From NCBI GenBank assembly GCA_021796015.1, contig JAJYOT010000021.1:1-29114 (forward strand): a stretch of 29,114 nt of DNA, given 5' to 3'. Origin of the DNA: a bacterium. Its GTDB lineage: Bacteria > Elusimicrobiota > Elusimicrobia > UBA1565 > UBA9628. A program made the translations under genes and the position numbers. Position 1 is the first letter of the stretch. Each line of letters starts with the position of its first letter. Under the pieces are notes generated by a model. The model ran no database searches. It saw only the letters and a program-made list of their open reading frames with translations, and had not been told where the DNA came from. Positions 16,734 to 23,256 of the stretch are shown here, piece by piece.

Positions 16734-16741
16734 ATTCTAGC
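16734..16741 (-). promoter_or_regulatory. -10 promoter element for the tRNA gene
   Basis: Minus-strand GCTAGAAT, followed by ATAAAT, lies about 20 bases before the 5' end of the tRNA and just after the PAP2 stop codon. No -35 hexamer is convincing. The same GCTA(T/G)AAT core is found before three protein genes in this window. Confidence 0.35.
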
Positions 16742-16745
16742 TATT

Positions 16746-17237
16746 TTAGACCTTTAAATGCTCGCCCATTATTCCCGTCTTATTCTTGAGCGCCCAATAA
16801 ACCACGGCGGTGGTCGCAATTGAGATGATGACGCTTCCCGCTATATCGATTGGATGATGAACGCCGACATAGACTCTTGAAAAACCGACTAGGAAAGTCA
16901 GAACCCAAGCGGCGGACGATAGTTTTTTTGAGAAAGGGAACGCCCAGGACGAGATCGCGGCGCACAATAGGGCGTGATCGGATGGAAAGCCGTTGTCGGG
17001 ATCGTGCGGGATCATGGGCGGAAAATGACCTACGACGAAGGGCCTTGGGTCGTAATAAAAAATCCCGATGAGGCGGGCGATGATCAAAATGAGCGGGCAG
17101 GCGAAGGCGGCGAGGAGTAGCATTTTTTTCCTGACGGAGTTCGCTTGCCTCAAAAAGTAAATGAACGCGATGATGATAATCGCGATGAATAGATATTTCG
17201 CTCCAAAAATGGCGAGAACTTTTGCGGGAGTCGTCAT
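16746..17237 (-). CDS. PAP2-family membrane phosphatase
   Basis: Small (163-residue) membrane phosphatase of the PAP2 superfamily, likely acting on a lipid phosphate such as undecaprenyl or polyprenyl diphosphate at the outer face of the inner membrane. Motif 2 is PSDH (85-88, in place of the usual PSGH) and motif 3 is SRVYVGVHHPID with S120, R121, H127 and D131. Motif 1 is weak: RP at 65-66 lacks the lysine seven residues before. About five hydrophobic segments are visible. Start ATG 17237 overlaps the DUF2127 stop as ATGA; a reading from 17303 would run through that gene. It may use the same lipid class that the divergent polyprenyl synthase makes. Confidence 0.85.
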   Translation of the reverse strand: MTTPAKVLAIFGAKYLFIAIIIIAFIYFLRQANSVRKKMLLLAAFACPLILIIARLIGIFYYDPRPFVVGHFPPMIPHDPDNGFPSDHALLCAAISSWAFPFSKKLSSAAWVLTFLVGFSRVYVGVHHPIDIAGSVIISIATTAVVYWALKNKTGIMGEHLKV

Positions 17238-17707
17238 CGCGCCGCCATCCGGCGCTCCCAGTAAAGGAGGGCGACAATCGTCAGGTCCAAGAAAAAAAAA
17301 CACGCCAGCGCCAAGGAGCGCGTGTAGCTTAGCTGGTAAGCTTCATAGGCCATGAAGAGGCTAAAGAAGACCATCGCCCAGGGATAAACCCATTCCCGTC
17401 CTCTCAACAAGTTGACGGCGAGCGCTATTTTCAAAACGCCATGAATCAAAAGGTAGACGATCGCGAATAACTTGACGTTGCTGGTGAGATGGGCGGCAAG
17501 CGAGCGAAGATGGGTAGCCACGAAGTCCTTTGGATCCTCGGTCAACTCGTGCTGGGTCAAGACGATGACCATGCGGTTGAGGGCTCTTCGATTGAAAATT
17601 GATAGGAGAACTCCTCCCGCCATCTCAAGAACCCCGTCCACCGTCTTAAACGCCAAGCTGACGCGAAACAGGCGGTGGGGGAAATTCGACGTGTTTAGGA
17701 ATGGCAT
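17234..17707 (-). CDS. DUF2127 membrane protein
   Basis: The 157-residue integral membrane protein resembles the DUF2127 family: an N-terminal FKTVDGVLEMAGGVLL block, a middle HELTEDP-x-D segment, then an IVYLLIHGVLKIALAVNLLR block and further membrane helices (four in total). The function of the family is unknown. It is the first gene of a short minus-strand pair with the PAP2 phosphatase (ATGA overlap) and is divergent from the polyprenyl synthase operon across a 120-base gap. No strong ribosome binding site or promoter is visible before ATG 17707. Confidence 0.8.
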   Translation of the reverse strand: MPFLNTSNFPHRLFRVSLAFKTVDGVLEMAGGVLLSIFNRRALNRMVIVLTQHELTEDPKDFVATHLRSLAAHLTSNVKLFAIVYLLIHGVLKIALAVNLLRGREWVYPWAMVFFSLFMAYEAYQLSYTRSLALACFFFLDLTIVALLYWERRMAAR

Positions 17708-17804
17708 GTGAAATAAGACGTCTTTTGATTTAACATTTTAACGGGGCGGGGGCGCAACGCTTGCTTGGCTTGGCAACGTTTTTAATGGCGGAGTTTTCCC
17801 AGAA

Positions 17805-17813
17805 TGCTATAAT
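17805..17813 (+). promoter_or_regulatory. Extended -10 promoter for the radical SAM/prenyl operon
   Basis: TGCTATAAT is a perfect extended -10 element. Transcription would start near 17820, only about eight bases before the ATG at 17828, and no Shine-Dalgarno sequence intervenes, so the first gene is almost leaderless. No -35 box is evident. The rest of the 120-base divergent gap (17708-17827) shows nothing else I can name. Confidence 0.5.
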
Positions 17814-17827
17814 AAATCCCTAACGCT

Positions 17828-18781
17828 ATGTTGACTTTACTTAATCTTGAAGATTCGGTCGAGCGGGTTCGGCTCGGCATGGAAAACCGCTCAAAGCGCT
17901 TGTCCGGCCGCGTGGGAGAAACCCTGGCCGGATACGTCGGTCGCCCGGGGAAAATGCTGCGGGCGCGCTTTTGCCTGCTATTGGCCAAGGCCTTGGGCGT
18001 GGACGAGAAAAAAGCGGAGGCGGCCTCCCGCGCGATGGAATTTGTTCATAACGCTTCTCTTTTGCATGATGACTGCGTCGATAAAGCCGACACCAGGCGG
18101 GGACAGGCGACCCCGAACGCTCTTTATGGAAACACAGTCGCTCTCCTTTTGGGCGATCTCGCTTTTTCCCAAGGACTTGAGGAAGCCATCGACATCTCTC
18201 CGCGCGCGCCGGAACATTTGGTAACGACGGTTCGGGAAATGGCGGCCGGGGAACTGCAGGAAGAGTTTTTGAAGGGAAGCACCGAGGTTTCGGTTGAGGC
18301 GTATTTAGGAATTGCCGCCCGGAAGACCGGCGCTTTGTTTGAGTGGTGCGGAAAAGTTCTCTCCGAGATAAGCCCCTTTCCCCATGAGTCGGCCGATCCT
18401 CCGAGGCTTTCCTTATCGGCTGGAATCTTGCTTCAGATCGTGGATGATATTCATGATTTTCTCCTGACCGAGGAAGTTTCGGGGAAGCCGGCGGCCCAGG
18501 ATTTAATGAACCGCCGTTTGACCTTGCCTTGTATTCTCGCGCTTCAAAATCCGAAAACCCGAGGAAGTTTTCTGGACTTATGGGAACGCGGCGAAACCGA
18601 CTCAGACGCGATCAAAAAGGCGATTTCCTTTGTTAAGGCGGAAGGATTCTTGGATGAGGCTAGAACTAAGGGCCGAGAAATCGTCGATTCCATGAAAACT
18701 CTCTGCCAGGGCCTGCCTTTGAAAAACGAAGCGAAGGATTTGTCCTTTTTTATCGAAGTGATGGCCAAGCGAGAATTTTAA
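17828..18781 (+). CDS. Polyprenyl diphosphate synthase
   Basis: Trans-prenyltransferase that condenses isopentenyl diphosphate with an allylic primer. The first aspartate-rich motif is D81-D-x-x-D85 (LLHDDCVD), followed by the R-R-G of ADTRRGQ. The second is D206-D-x-x-D210 (QIVDDIHDF), and the GRPGKMLRAR start block is typical. It is 317 residues long; chain length cannot be told from sequence here, although the residues before the first motif (NASLLHDD) lack bulky aromatics, compatible with a long product. It is the first gene of a coupled operon and overlaps the PqqD-like gene as TAATG. With a UbiA-family enzyme three genes on, it most likely supplies the prenyl donor for that enzyme. Confidence 0.92.
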   Translation: MLTLLNLEDSVERVRLGMENRSKRLSGRVGETLAGYVGRPGKMLRARFCLLLAKALGVDEKKAEAASRAMEFVHNASLLHDDCVDKADTRRGQATPNALYGNTVALLLGDLAFSQGLEEAIDISPRAPEHLVTTVREMAAGELQEEFLKGSTEVSVEAYLGIAARKTGALFEWCGKVLSEISPFPHESADPPRLSLSAGILLQIVDDIHDFLLTEEVSGKPAAQDLMNRRLTLPCILALQNPKTRGSFLDLWERGETDSDAIKKAISFVKAEGFLDEARTKGREIVDSMKTLCQGLPLKNEAKDLSFFIEVMAKREF

Positions 18782-19221
18782 TGTCGTACCAATCTCTTCT
18801 TAAGAAAGCTTGGAAGTCGGGGGATTTTGCCGTATCGGAAGAAGACGCAAATTCTAAAGACGCATTCAACGTTCAAAACCGCGAAAACGTGCGGCGCGAA
18901 CTTGAGGAAATCATCGAAAGAGAAGCGGCGGACGCGTCCGCGTGCTTGGCCGCATCAAAGGGAGGAGTTATGAAATTAGCGCCGTTTGTGAAATTTAGAG
19001 AAGAGAAATTTGGAGCGGTTCTTTTTGAAACGCGTTCCGAGAAAGTTTACACCTTAAGCCCGACAGGCGCGGCGGTCGTTCGCGAGATCATCGCCGGAGC
19101 CGATTCCTCGTCATTAATTGGAAAACTTAAGGAAAAATACGAGGATGCGGGGGGGAACATGGAGAAAGAAGCCGTGGGCTTTTTGACCGATCTCAAAGGC
19201 AAGGGCCTCATCGTCGAATAA
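18781..19221 (+). CDS. PqqD-family peptide chaperone with N-terminal extension
   Basis: The C-terminal 83 residues look like a PqqD/MftB-type RiPP recognition element: KLAPFVKFREEKFGAVLFET, then a YTLSPTGAAVV strand-helix block and a final helix LTDLKGKGLIVE. Such proteins bind the leader of a precursor peptide and present it to a radical SAM enzyme. The first 63 residues are a charged extension not seen in ordinary PqqD proteins (about 90 residues). ATG 18781 overlaps the previous stop as TAATG, but a second in-frame ATG at 18970 has a strong GGAGG just before it, so a short PqqD-only form may be the main or an additional product. The stop overlaps radical SAM 1 as TAATG. Confidence 0.8.
   Translation: MSYQSLLKKAWKSGDFAVSEEDANSKDAFNVQNRENVRRELEEIIEREAADASACLAASKGGVMKLAPFVKFREEKFGAVLFETRSEKVYTLSPTGAAVVREIIAGADSSSLIGKLKEKYEDAGGNMEKEAVGFLTDLKGKGLIVE
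18961..18965 (+). promoter_or_regulatory. Strong internal ribosome binding site in the PqqD-like gene
   Basis: GGAGG, within AAAGGGAGGAG, lies four bases before the in-frame ATG at 18970. Initiation there would yield an 83-residue protein that is exactly the PqqD domain. It is among the strongest Shine-Dalgarno sequences in the window. Confidence 0.5.
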
Positions 19222-20198
19222 TGGCCTCCATAGCCCAAGTTAAGGAAACGGGCGAGTCCGTTTCTTCCGAGGATTTAGGCGCGCCCCTTTACGTCGCCTG
19301 GCAGATTACCAATGAGTGCAATCTTGCTTGCCTTCACTGCATCGAGGAATCCGGCCCGGGAAAAGCCTTTAAAGACGAGTTGAGTAAAGACGAGGCTTTT
19401 TCCATCATCGATCAATTGATTGCCGGACAGGTGCCCTACGTTTCTTTTTCCGGCGGAGAGCCGATGGTCCACCCGCATTTTTTCGAGATGGTCGAAAGAA
19501 TCATTAAGGGTGGGGTAGGTCTTAAAATCGAGACCAACGGTCACTACCTGACTCCGGAAAATTGCAAACGCCTTAAGGCTCTCGGGGTTAAGGCCGTCCA
19601 GGTGTCTTTAGACGGGGCCAATCCCGCGTCTTTTAATAAGATGCGGATTCACGGGCGCTTTGAATCAGCTACCGAGGGAATTAAAAATCTAGGCATTGCG
19701 GGCGTGCCGATTGAGATTAATTTTGTTCCGGCGAAATTTAACATCAAGGAAATTTCCGAGGTCGTGGACTTGGCATATAAACTTGGAGCTTACAGTTTCT
19801 ATACCGGAAAAATCATGTATACCGGCAACGCCGTCAGGACTTGGAAAATAACCGCGCCCGACGACGCCGATTACCCGGCGTTTTTTGACGCCTTGCGCGC
19901 CAAATCCAAGGAGTATGAAGGCCGAATGAGGGTTTACTTTCACGAGATGGGACTTTTGGAAGAGCTCAAGTATCGCCTGGAAAATCCGGCGGCTCTCTTC
20001 ATCATTTTGCCCAACGGAAAGGTCAAGCTCATCAACGCCCTTCCTTTTGTCTGCGGAAATTTGCGAAGCCAGTCCCTGGGCCGGGTGTGGAAGCATTTTC
20101 AAGAAGCCTGGAAAAACCCGAAGGTTTATGGTTTTGTTCAAGAACTGGAAAAAGATCCGACCGTGGTGTCGAAACTTCATAAATGGGTCGAGGTTTGA
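19221..20198 (+). CDS. Radical SAM protein 1 (PqqE/MftC-like, degenerate SPASM)
   Basis: Radical SAM enzyme of 325 residues with CxxxCxxC at C33, C37, C40 (NECNLACLHC), the SAM-binding FSGGEP, and later ETNG and VSLDGA strands. The tail (about 255-325) has the layout of a SPASM domain (LPNGKVKLINALPFVCGNLR, then SLGRVWKHF), but only one cysteine remains, so it probably lacks auxiliary iron-sulfur clusters. It is about 40% alike by eye to the proteins at 21114 and 22270. The gene follows the PqqD-like gene with TAATG overlap, as in PQQ and mycofactocin clusters, which suggests a peptide substrate. The reaction cannot be deduced. The next gene starts on the base after its stop. Confidence 0.88.
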   Translation: MASIAQVKETGESVSSEDLGAPLYVAWQITNECNLACLHCIEESGPGKAFKDELSKDEAFSIIDQLIAGQVPYVSFSGGEPMVHPHFFEMVERIIKGGVGLKIETNGHYLTPENCKRLKALGVKAVQVSLDGANPASFNKMRIHGRFESATEGIKNLGIAGVPIEINFVPAKFNIKEISEVVDLAYKLGAYSFYTGKIMYTGNAVRTWKITAPDDADYPAFFDALRAKSKEYEGRMRVYFHEMGLLEELKYRLENPAALFIILPNGKVKLINALPFVCGNLRSQSLGRVWKHFQEAWKNPKVYGFVQELEKDPTVVSKLHKWVEV

Positions 20199-21110
20199 GT
20201 GTCTGAAGCGGCTACGGCTCAGCGCGCGGGCGTTTTAAGTGCGCCGCTCCGCGTTTTTTCCCTGATTCGCTATCGTTTCTTTCTCTATGCGGGGCTTCTT
20301 CCCTATCTTTTGGGTTCCGCCTGGGCCTACGGCATGGAGAAAACATTCTCGCTTCATTTGTTTTCTCTGGGGCTTTTCGGGATTTTTCTTTCTGTCGTTG
20401 GAGTCGAGTCTTTTAATGAATACTTCGACGCCCGCATGGGGACTGATCGCGTCTTTAATCCTTCCGATGATGAATATATTCCGGAGTGGATGTTGTGGTT
20501 GGGAATTGCGGCCTTTGCGGTCGCGGCCACGGTGGGGTTTTATCTGTCGAAATTCGGAGGACTCCCCGTCATCGTTTACACCCTACTCGGGGGTCTTGCC
20601 GCGCTTTTTTATGTGGGTCCGCCCATTCGTTGGGTTTACCGGGGAATGGGAGAACTCATGATCGGCCTTTCCTACGGACCCTGGATGACCTTGGGAAGTT
20701 TAGCGCTCTACACCCATCATTTTTCCCGAGGGGCTTTGGCGGCATCGTTAGTGCCCGGGCTCTTAATCATGTCCTTGGCCGTCGTCAACGCCATTCCGGA
20801 TTTTTATCAAGATCGCTTGGTTGGGAAACGGAACCTCGTCGTAAGATTGGGAAGAAAAAACGGCGTATTTCTGTATTTAGGCCTTTCCGCCTTGGGACTT
20901 GCGGTTTCAGTTGGAGGAGCGGTTTTAGGCGTTTTTCCCAAAGGCGCTTTCTTTGCGGCCTTGGCCGGGTTTCCATTTTGGATGCTCAGCGCCAAAACGG
21001 CTTTAAACGCCTGGGATAGCCCGCGCCTGTTTATTCCGGCTATTAAAAACATCGTTTTGTGTTATTTGGTCGCGACTTCGGTCTTTACGCTGAGCTTGAT
21101 TGTTAAATAA
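20199..21110 (+). CDS. UbiA/MenA-family prenyltransferase
   Basis: Integral membrane enzyme (303 residues, about eight to nine hydrophobic segments) that transfers a prenyl chain to an aromatic acceptor. The first metal-binding motif is N73-EYF-D77-x5-D83 (SFNEYFDARMGTD) and the second is D201-xxx-D205 followed by GKRNLVVRLG; both match the MenA branch of the family. No other menaquinone genes are in the window. Its place between two radical SAM genes, in an operon that starts with a polyprenyl synthase, suggests the acceptor is the product of the radical SAM chemistry, perhaps a modified aromatic residue. GTG 20199 directly follows the previous TGA. A plain quinone-pathway enzyme cannot be excluded. 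Confidence 0.9.
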   Translation: MSEAATAQRAGVLSAPLRVFSLIRYRFFLYAGLLPYLLGSAWAYGMEKTFSLHLFSLGLFGIFLSVVGVESFNEYFDARMGTDRVFNPSDDEYIPEWMLWLGIAAFAVAATVGFYLSKFGGLPVIVYTLLGGLAALFYVGPPIRWVYRGMGELMIGLSYGPWMTLGSLALYTHHFSRGALAASLVPGLLIMSLAVVNAIPDFYQDRLVGKRNLVVRLGRKNGVFLYLGLSALGLAVSVGGAVLGVFPKGAFFAALAGFPFWMLSAKTALNAWDSPRLFIPAIKNIVLCYLVATSVFTLSLIVK

Positions 21111-21113
21111 AAA

Positions 21114-22079
21114 GTGAAAATTTTTGAACTATCGGCTCCGAGTTTTGTCGCCTGGCAAATGACCCGGGATTGCAACCTCGCATGCCTCCATTGCTGTACT
21201 GATTCCGCGCCCCATAAGCCTTTTCCTAACGAACTAAATCGCGAGGAGGCTTTGTCGATCGCTTCCCAAATAATCCAAGCCCAGGTTCCCTATGTTTTAT
21301 TGGCTGGGGGAGAGCCCTTAACCGTCCCACATTTTTTTGAAGTCGCGGAGGCTTTGGGCCGAGGTGGAGTTTACCTTAAAGTCGAAACCAACGGACAAAT
21401 TTTCGGAGAAAATGAGGCGGAGAGGCTTTCGCATTGGCCGATTCGATCCCTTCAAATTTCAATTGATGGAATGACCCAGGCAGTTTATTCGAAAATGCGG
21501 CCCGGGGGAGTTTTGGATAAAACCCTTTCCGCCTGCCGCGCGGCGCGAAAATTCAATCTCCCGCTTGAAATTACCTTTGCCCCGACTCAAATCAATATCG
21601 CGGAGGCGGAAGCGGTCATTGACTTGGCTGCGAGTCTCGGGGCTTTTCGTTTTAACAGCGGAAGCTTGATGAGAATCGGGACCGCCGCAAAACTTTGGGA
21701 CAGGCTCAATCTCTCTTTTTCGGAATACGAAAAATTTTATAATCTGCTTGAGAGAAAAGAAAAAGAATTGGCCGGAAAGATGGAAGTTACATTTAGGCCG
21801 TTTTCCATCGAGGAAGATTTAAAGACAAAAAAAGGGGCTATGCCCGCGACTCTTTTAATTTTACCGGATGGGCGCGTTCGAGTGTCGGGTTTTTTACCGT
21901 ATACCTGCGCCGATTTGAGAAAAGAAAATTTGATTCAATCTTGGAGGATGTGCCAAAGGGCCTATCAAAATCCTAAGATATCTTCAGGTTTTGATGAGAT
22001 TCTCAAAGACAATTCGGTTTTGGCTTTGGCGAATCACTTGAAGCCTTTGGAAGAAAGCGATTTGCCGGCAATGGTCTGA
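21114..22079 (+). CDS. Radical SAM protein 2 (degenerate SPASM)
   Basis: Paralogue of the radical SAM proteins on either side (321 residues). CxxxCxxC is C20, C24, C27 (RDCNLACLHC, followed by another Cys), with LAGGEP for SAM binding and ETNGQ and ISIDGM strands. The SPASM-like tail (LPDGRVRVSGFLPYTCADLR) retains one cysteine at the expected place and another in RMCQRAY, too few for a normal SPASM cluster set. The GTG start at 21114 lies three bases after the UbiA stop with no evident ribosome binding site, so translation is probably coupled. A 71-base gap follows, then the candidate precursor peptide. The exact reaction is unknown. Confidence 0.86.
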   Translation: MKIFELSAPSFVAWQMTRDCNLACLHCCTDSAPHKPFPNELNREEALSIASQIIQAQVPYVLLAGGEPLTVPHFFEVAEALGRGGVYLKVETNGQIFGENEAERLSHWPIRSLQISIDGMTQAVYSKMRPGGVLDKTLSACRAARKFNLPLEITFAPTQINIAEAEAVIDLAASLGAFRFNSGSLMRIGTAAKLWDRLNLSFSEYEKFYNLLERKEKELAGKMEVTFRPFSIEEDLKTKKGAMPATLLILPDGRVRVSGFLPYTCADLRKENLIQSWRMCQRAYQNPKISSGFDEILKDNSVLALANHLKPLEESDLPAMV

Positions 22080-22085
22080 CCGAAC

Positions 22086-22154
22086 ATGGTTGAGGGAATG
22101 CCGCTTCCAGTGTTCGTAGGATGGCGGCGAGCCGGCACGAAGGAGAAAGAATGA
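22086..22154 (+). other. Possible 22-codon leader ORF and hairpin before the precursor gene
   Basis: In the 71-base gap, an ATG at 22086 opens a 22-residue frame (MVEGMPLPVFVGWRRAGTKE plus two) that ends in ATGA overlap with the precursor start. It has no clear ribosome binding site. The same gap can fold: GCCGC 22100-22104 with GCGGC 22124-22128, extended by TCC 22106-22108 with GGA 22119-22121 around a ten-base loop. Either could tune precursor expression, or both could be chance. Confidence 0.25.
22140..22145 (+). promoter_or_regulatory. Ribosome binding site of the precursor peptide gene
   Basis: AAGGAG lies five bases before the ATG at 22151. In an operon where most genes rely on overlapping stops, this strong independent site supports the short ORF being real and highly translated. 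Confidence 0.6.
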
Positions 22155-22273
22155 ACGACCAAAAAAACGTGAGCGAGGGGGCGAAAGCCTCGAAAAAGCT
22201 CGTCTGGGAAACTCCCAAAATGGAAGAGGTTTCCGAGCGGGTGATGGCGCAGCCCTACATTCGGTTCACGTGA
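22151..22273 (+). CDS. Candidate precursor peptide for radical SAM modification (40 aa)
   Basis: Short gene encoding 40 residues. The N-terminal half is polar (MNDQKNVSEGAKASKK) and is followed by LVWETPKMEEVSERVMAQPY and the end IRFT. The W19-x-x-P22 motif after a lysine pair, then alternating acidic and hydrophobic residues, resembles PqqA and other peptides bound by PqqD-type chaperones. Near the C-terminus Q34, P35, Y36 and F39 offer possible modification sites; in PQQ and mycofactocin the acted-on residue is a tyrosine at a similar position. AAGGAG precedes the ATG, and the stop overlaps the radical SAM 3 start as GTGA. No homologue is claimed. It could be a regulator instead, but size, motif and context favour a precursor. 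Confidence 0.72.
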   Translation: MNDQKNVSEGAKASKKLVWETPKMEEVSERVMAQPYIRFT

Positions 22274-23256
22274 CTCACGAGAGGGGGGCGCGGATTGCAG
22301 ATTATAGCGCTCCCCTCTTTCTTGCTTGGCAGTTGACCAACCGTTGCACCTCTTTTTGCCTTCATTGTTGCGAGGAGTCCGGCCCGGACAAGGCCTGGAA
22401 AAAGGAGCTTTCCAAAGAAGAAGCGCTGAGCTTGTCTTGCCAGATCGTTGAATTAGGAATTCCCTATGTCGCTTTCGGAGGCGGAGAACCGCTTTTAGTT
22501 GAACATTCTTGGGATGTTTTTGAGATTTTAAGCCGCGGTGGAACTCAAATTAAAATCGAGACCAACGGGCTTTTCATCGACAAGGCGGCTATTGAACGCT
22601 TGAAACATCTTGGAATTTCCTCCATTCAAATCAGCGTCGACGGTTCAACTCCGGAAATTCATGAGCGCGTTCGCCCCAGCGGATCCTGGAAGAAAGCCGT
22701 CAATTCTCTAAAGGCCTTATCCGAGGCCGGGCTTGAGCCGGAATTTGTTTTCGTGCCGAACCGATTGAATGTGGAAGATGCCGTTTCGGCTTATGAGTTG
22801 TCCGCTGAACTAGGCGCTCGCCTTTTTGTGACCGGCCCCATGATGCGCTTGGGCCGGGCCGCGGCGGCCTGGGAGCGTTTGGGGGTTTCGGATAAAGAGT
22901 GGCAAGAAACGCTTCAAAAAATTAAAGAGCGGGCCGCTTCTATGGGAAATCCGGTCAGGATTTCGGCTTACCCTTGGGACATTCGGCGGGAAGCGATAGT
23001 GAGACTTCAAAATCCGCAGTCGATGGTCTTGGTCGTTCCCGATGGTAAGGTGAAACTTCTCAATGCTCTTCCTTTCTACGCGGCCGATTTAAAGAAAGAT
23101 AAACTCGACCTCGCTTGGAAAAAAGCCGTTGAGGCTTGGCGTTCGCCTGTCGTCAAGAAGTTTGTAGAGGGGATGCAGGACAATCCCGCTCTTTTACTTC
23201 ATGCCAATGAGTGTTGGGATTCTTGGGATGAATTAAAACAAGCCGATCAAAGATGA
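22270..23256 (+). CDS. Radical SAM protein 3 (degenerate SPASM), coupled to the precursor
   Basis: Third radical SAM paralogue, 328 residues. CxxxCxxC is C26, C30, C33 (NRCTSFCLHC, then Cys), with FGGGEP, ETNG and ISVDGS motifs. In the SPASM-like tail (VPDGKVKLLNALPFYAADLK) even the single cysteine kept by its paralogues has become alanine; only one cysteine (NECWDSW) remains near the end. GTG 22270 overlaps the precursor stop as GTGA, so the two are translationally coupled, the closest pairing in the cluster. This makes it the best candidate to act directly on the peptide. The stop overlaps the caspase start as ATGA. The reaction type is unknown. Confidence 0.88.
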   Translation: MTHERGARIADYSAPLFLAWQLTNRCTSFCLHCCEESGPDKAWKKELSKEEALSLSCQIVELGIPYVAFGGGEPLLVEHSWDVFEILSRGGTQIKIETNGLFIDKAAIERLKHLGISSIQISVDGSTPEIHERVRPSGSWKKAVNSLKALSEAGLEPEFVFVPNRLNVEDAVSAYELSAELGARLFVTGPMMRLGRAAAAWERLGVSDKEWQETLQKIKERAASMGNPVRISAYPWDIRREAIVRLQNPQSMVLVVPDGKVKLLNALPFYAADLKKDKLDLAWKKAVEAWRSPVVKKFVEGMQDNPALLLHANECWDSWDELKQADQR

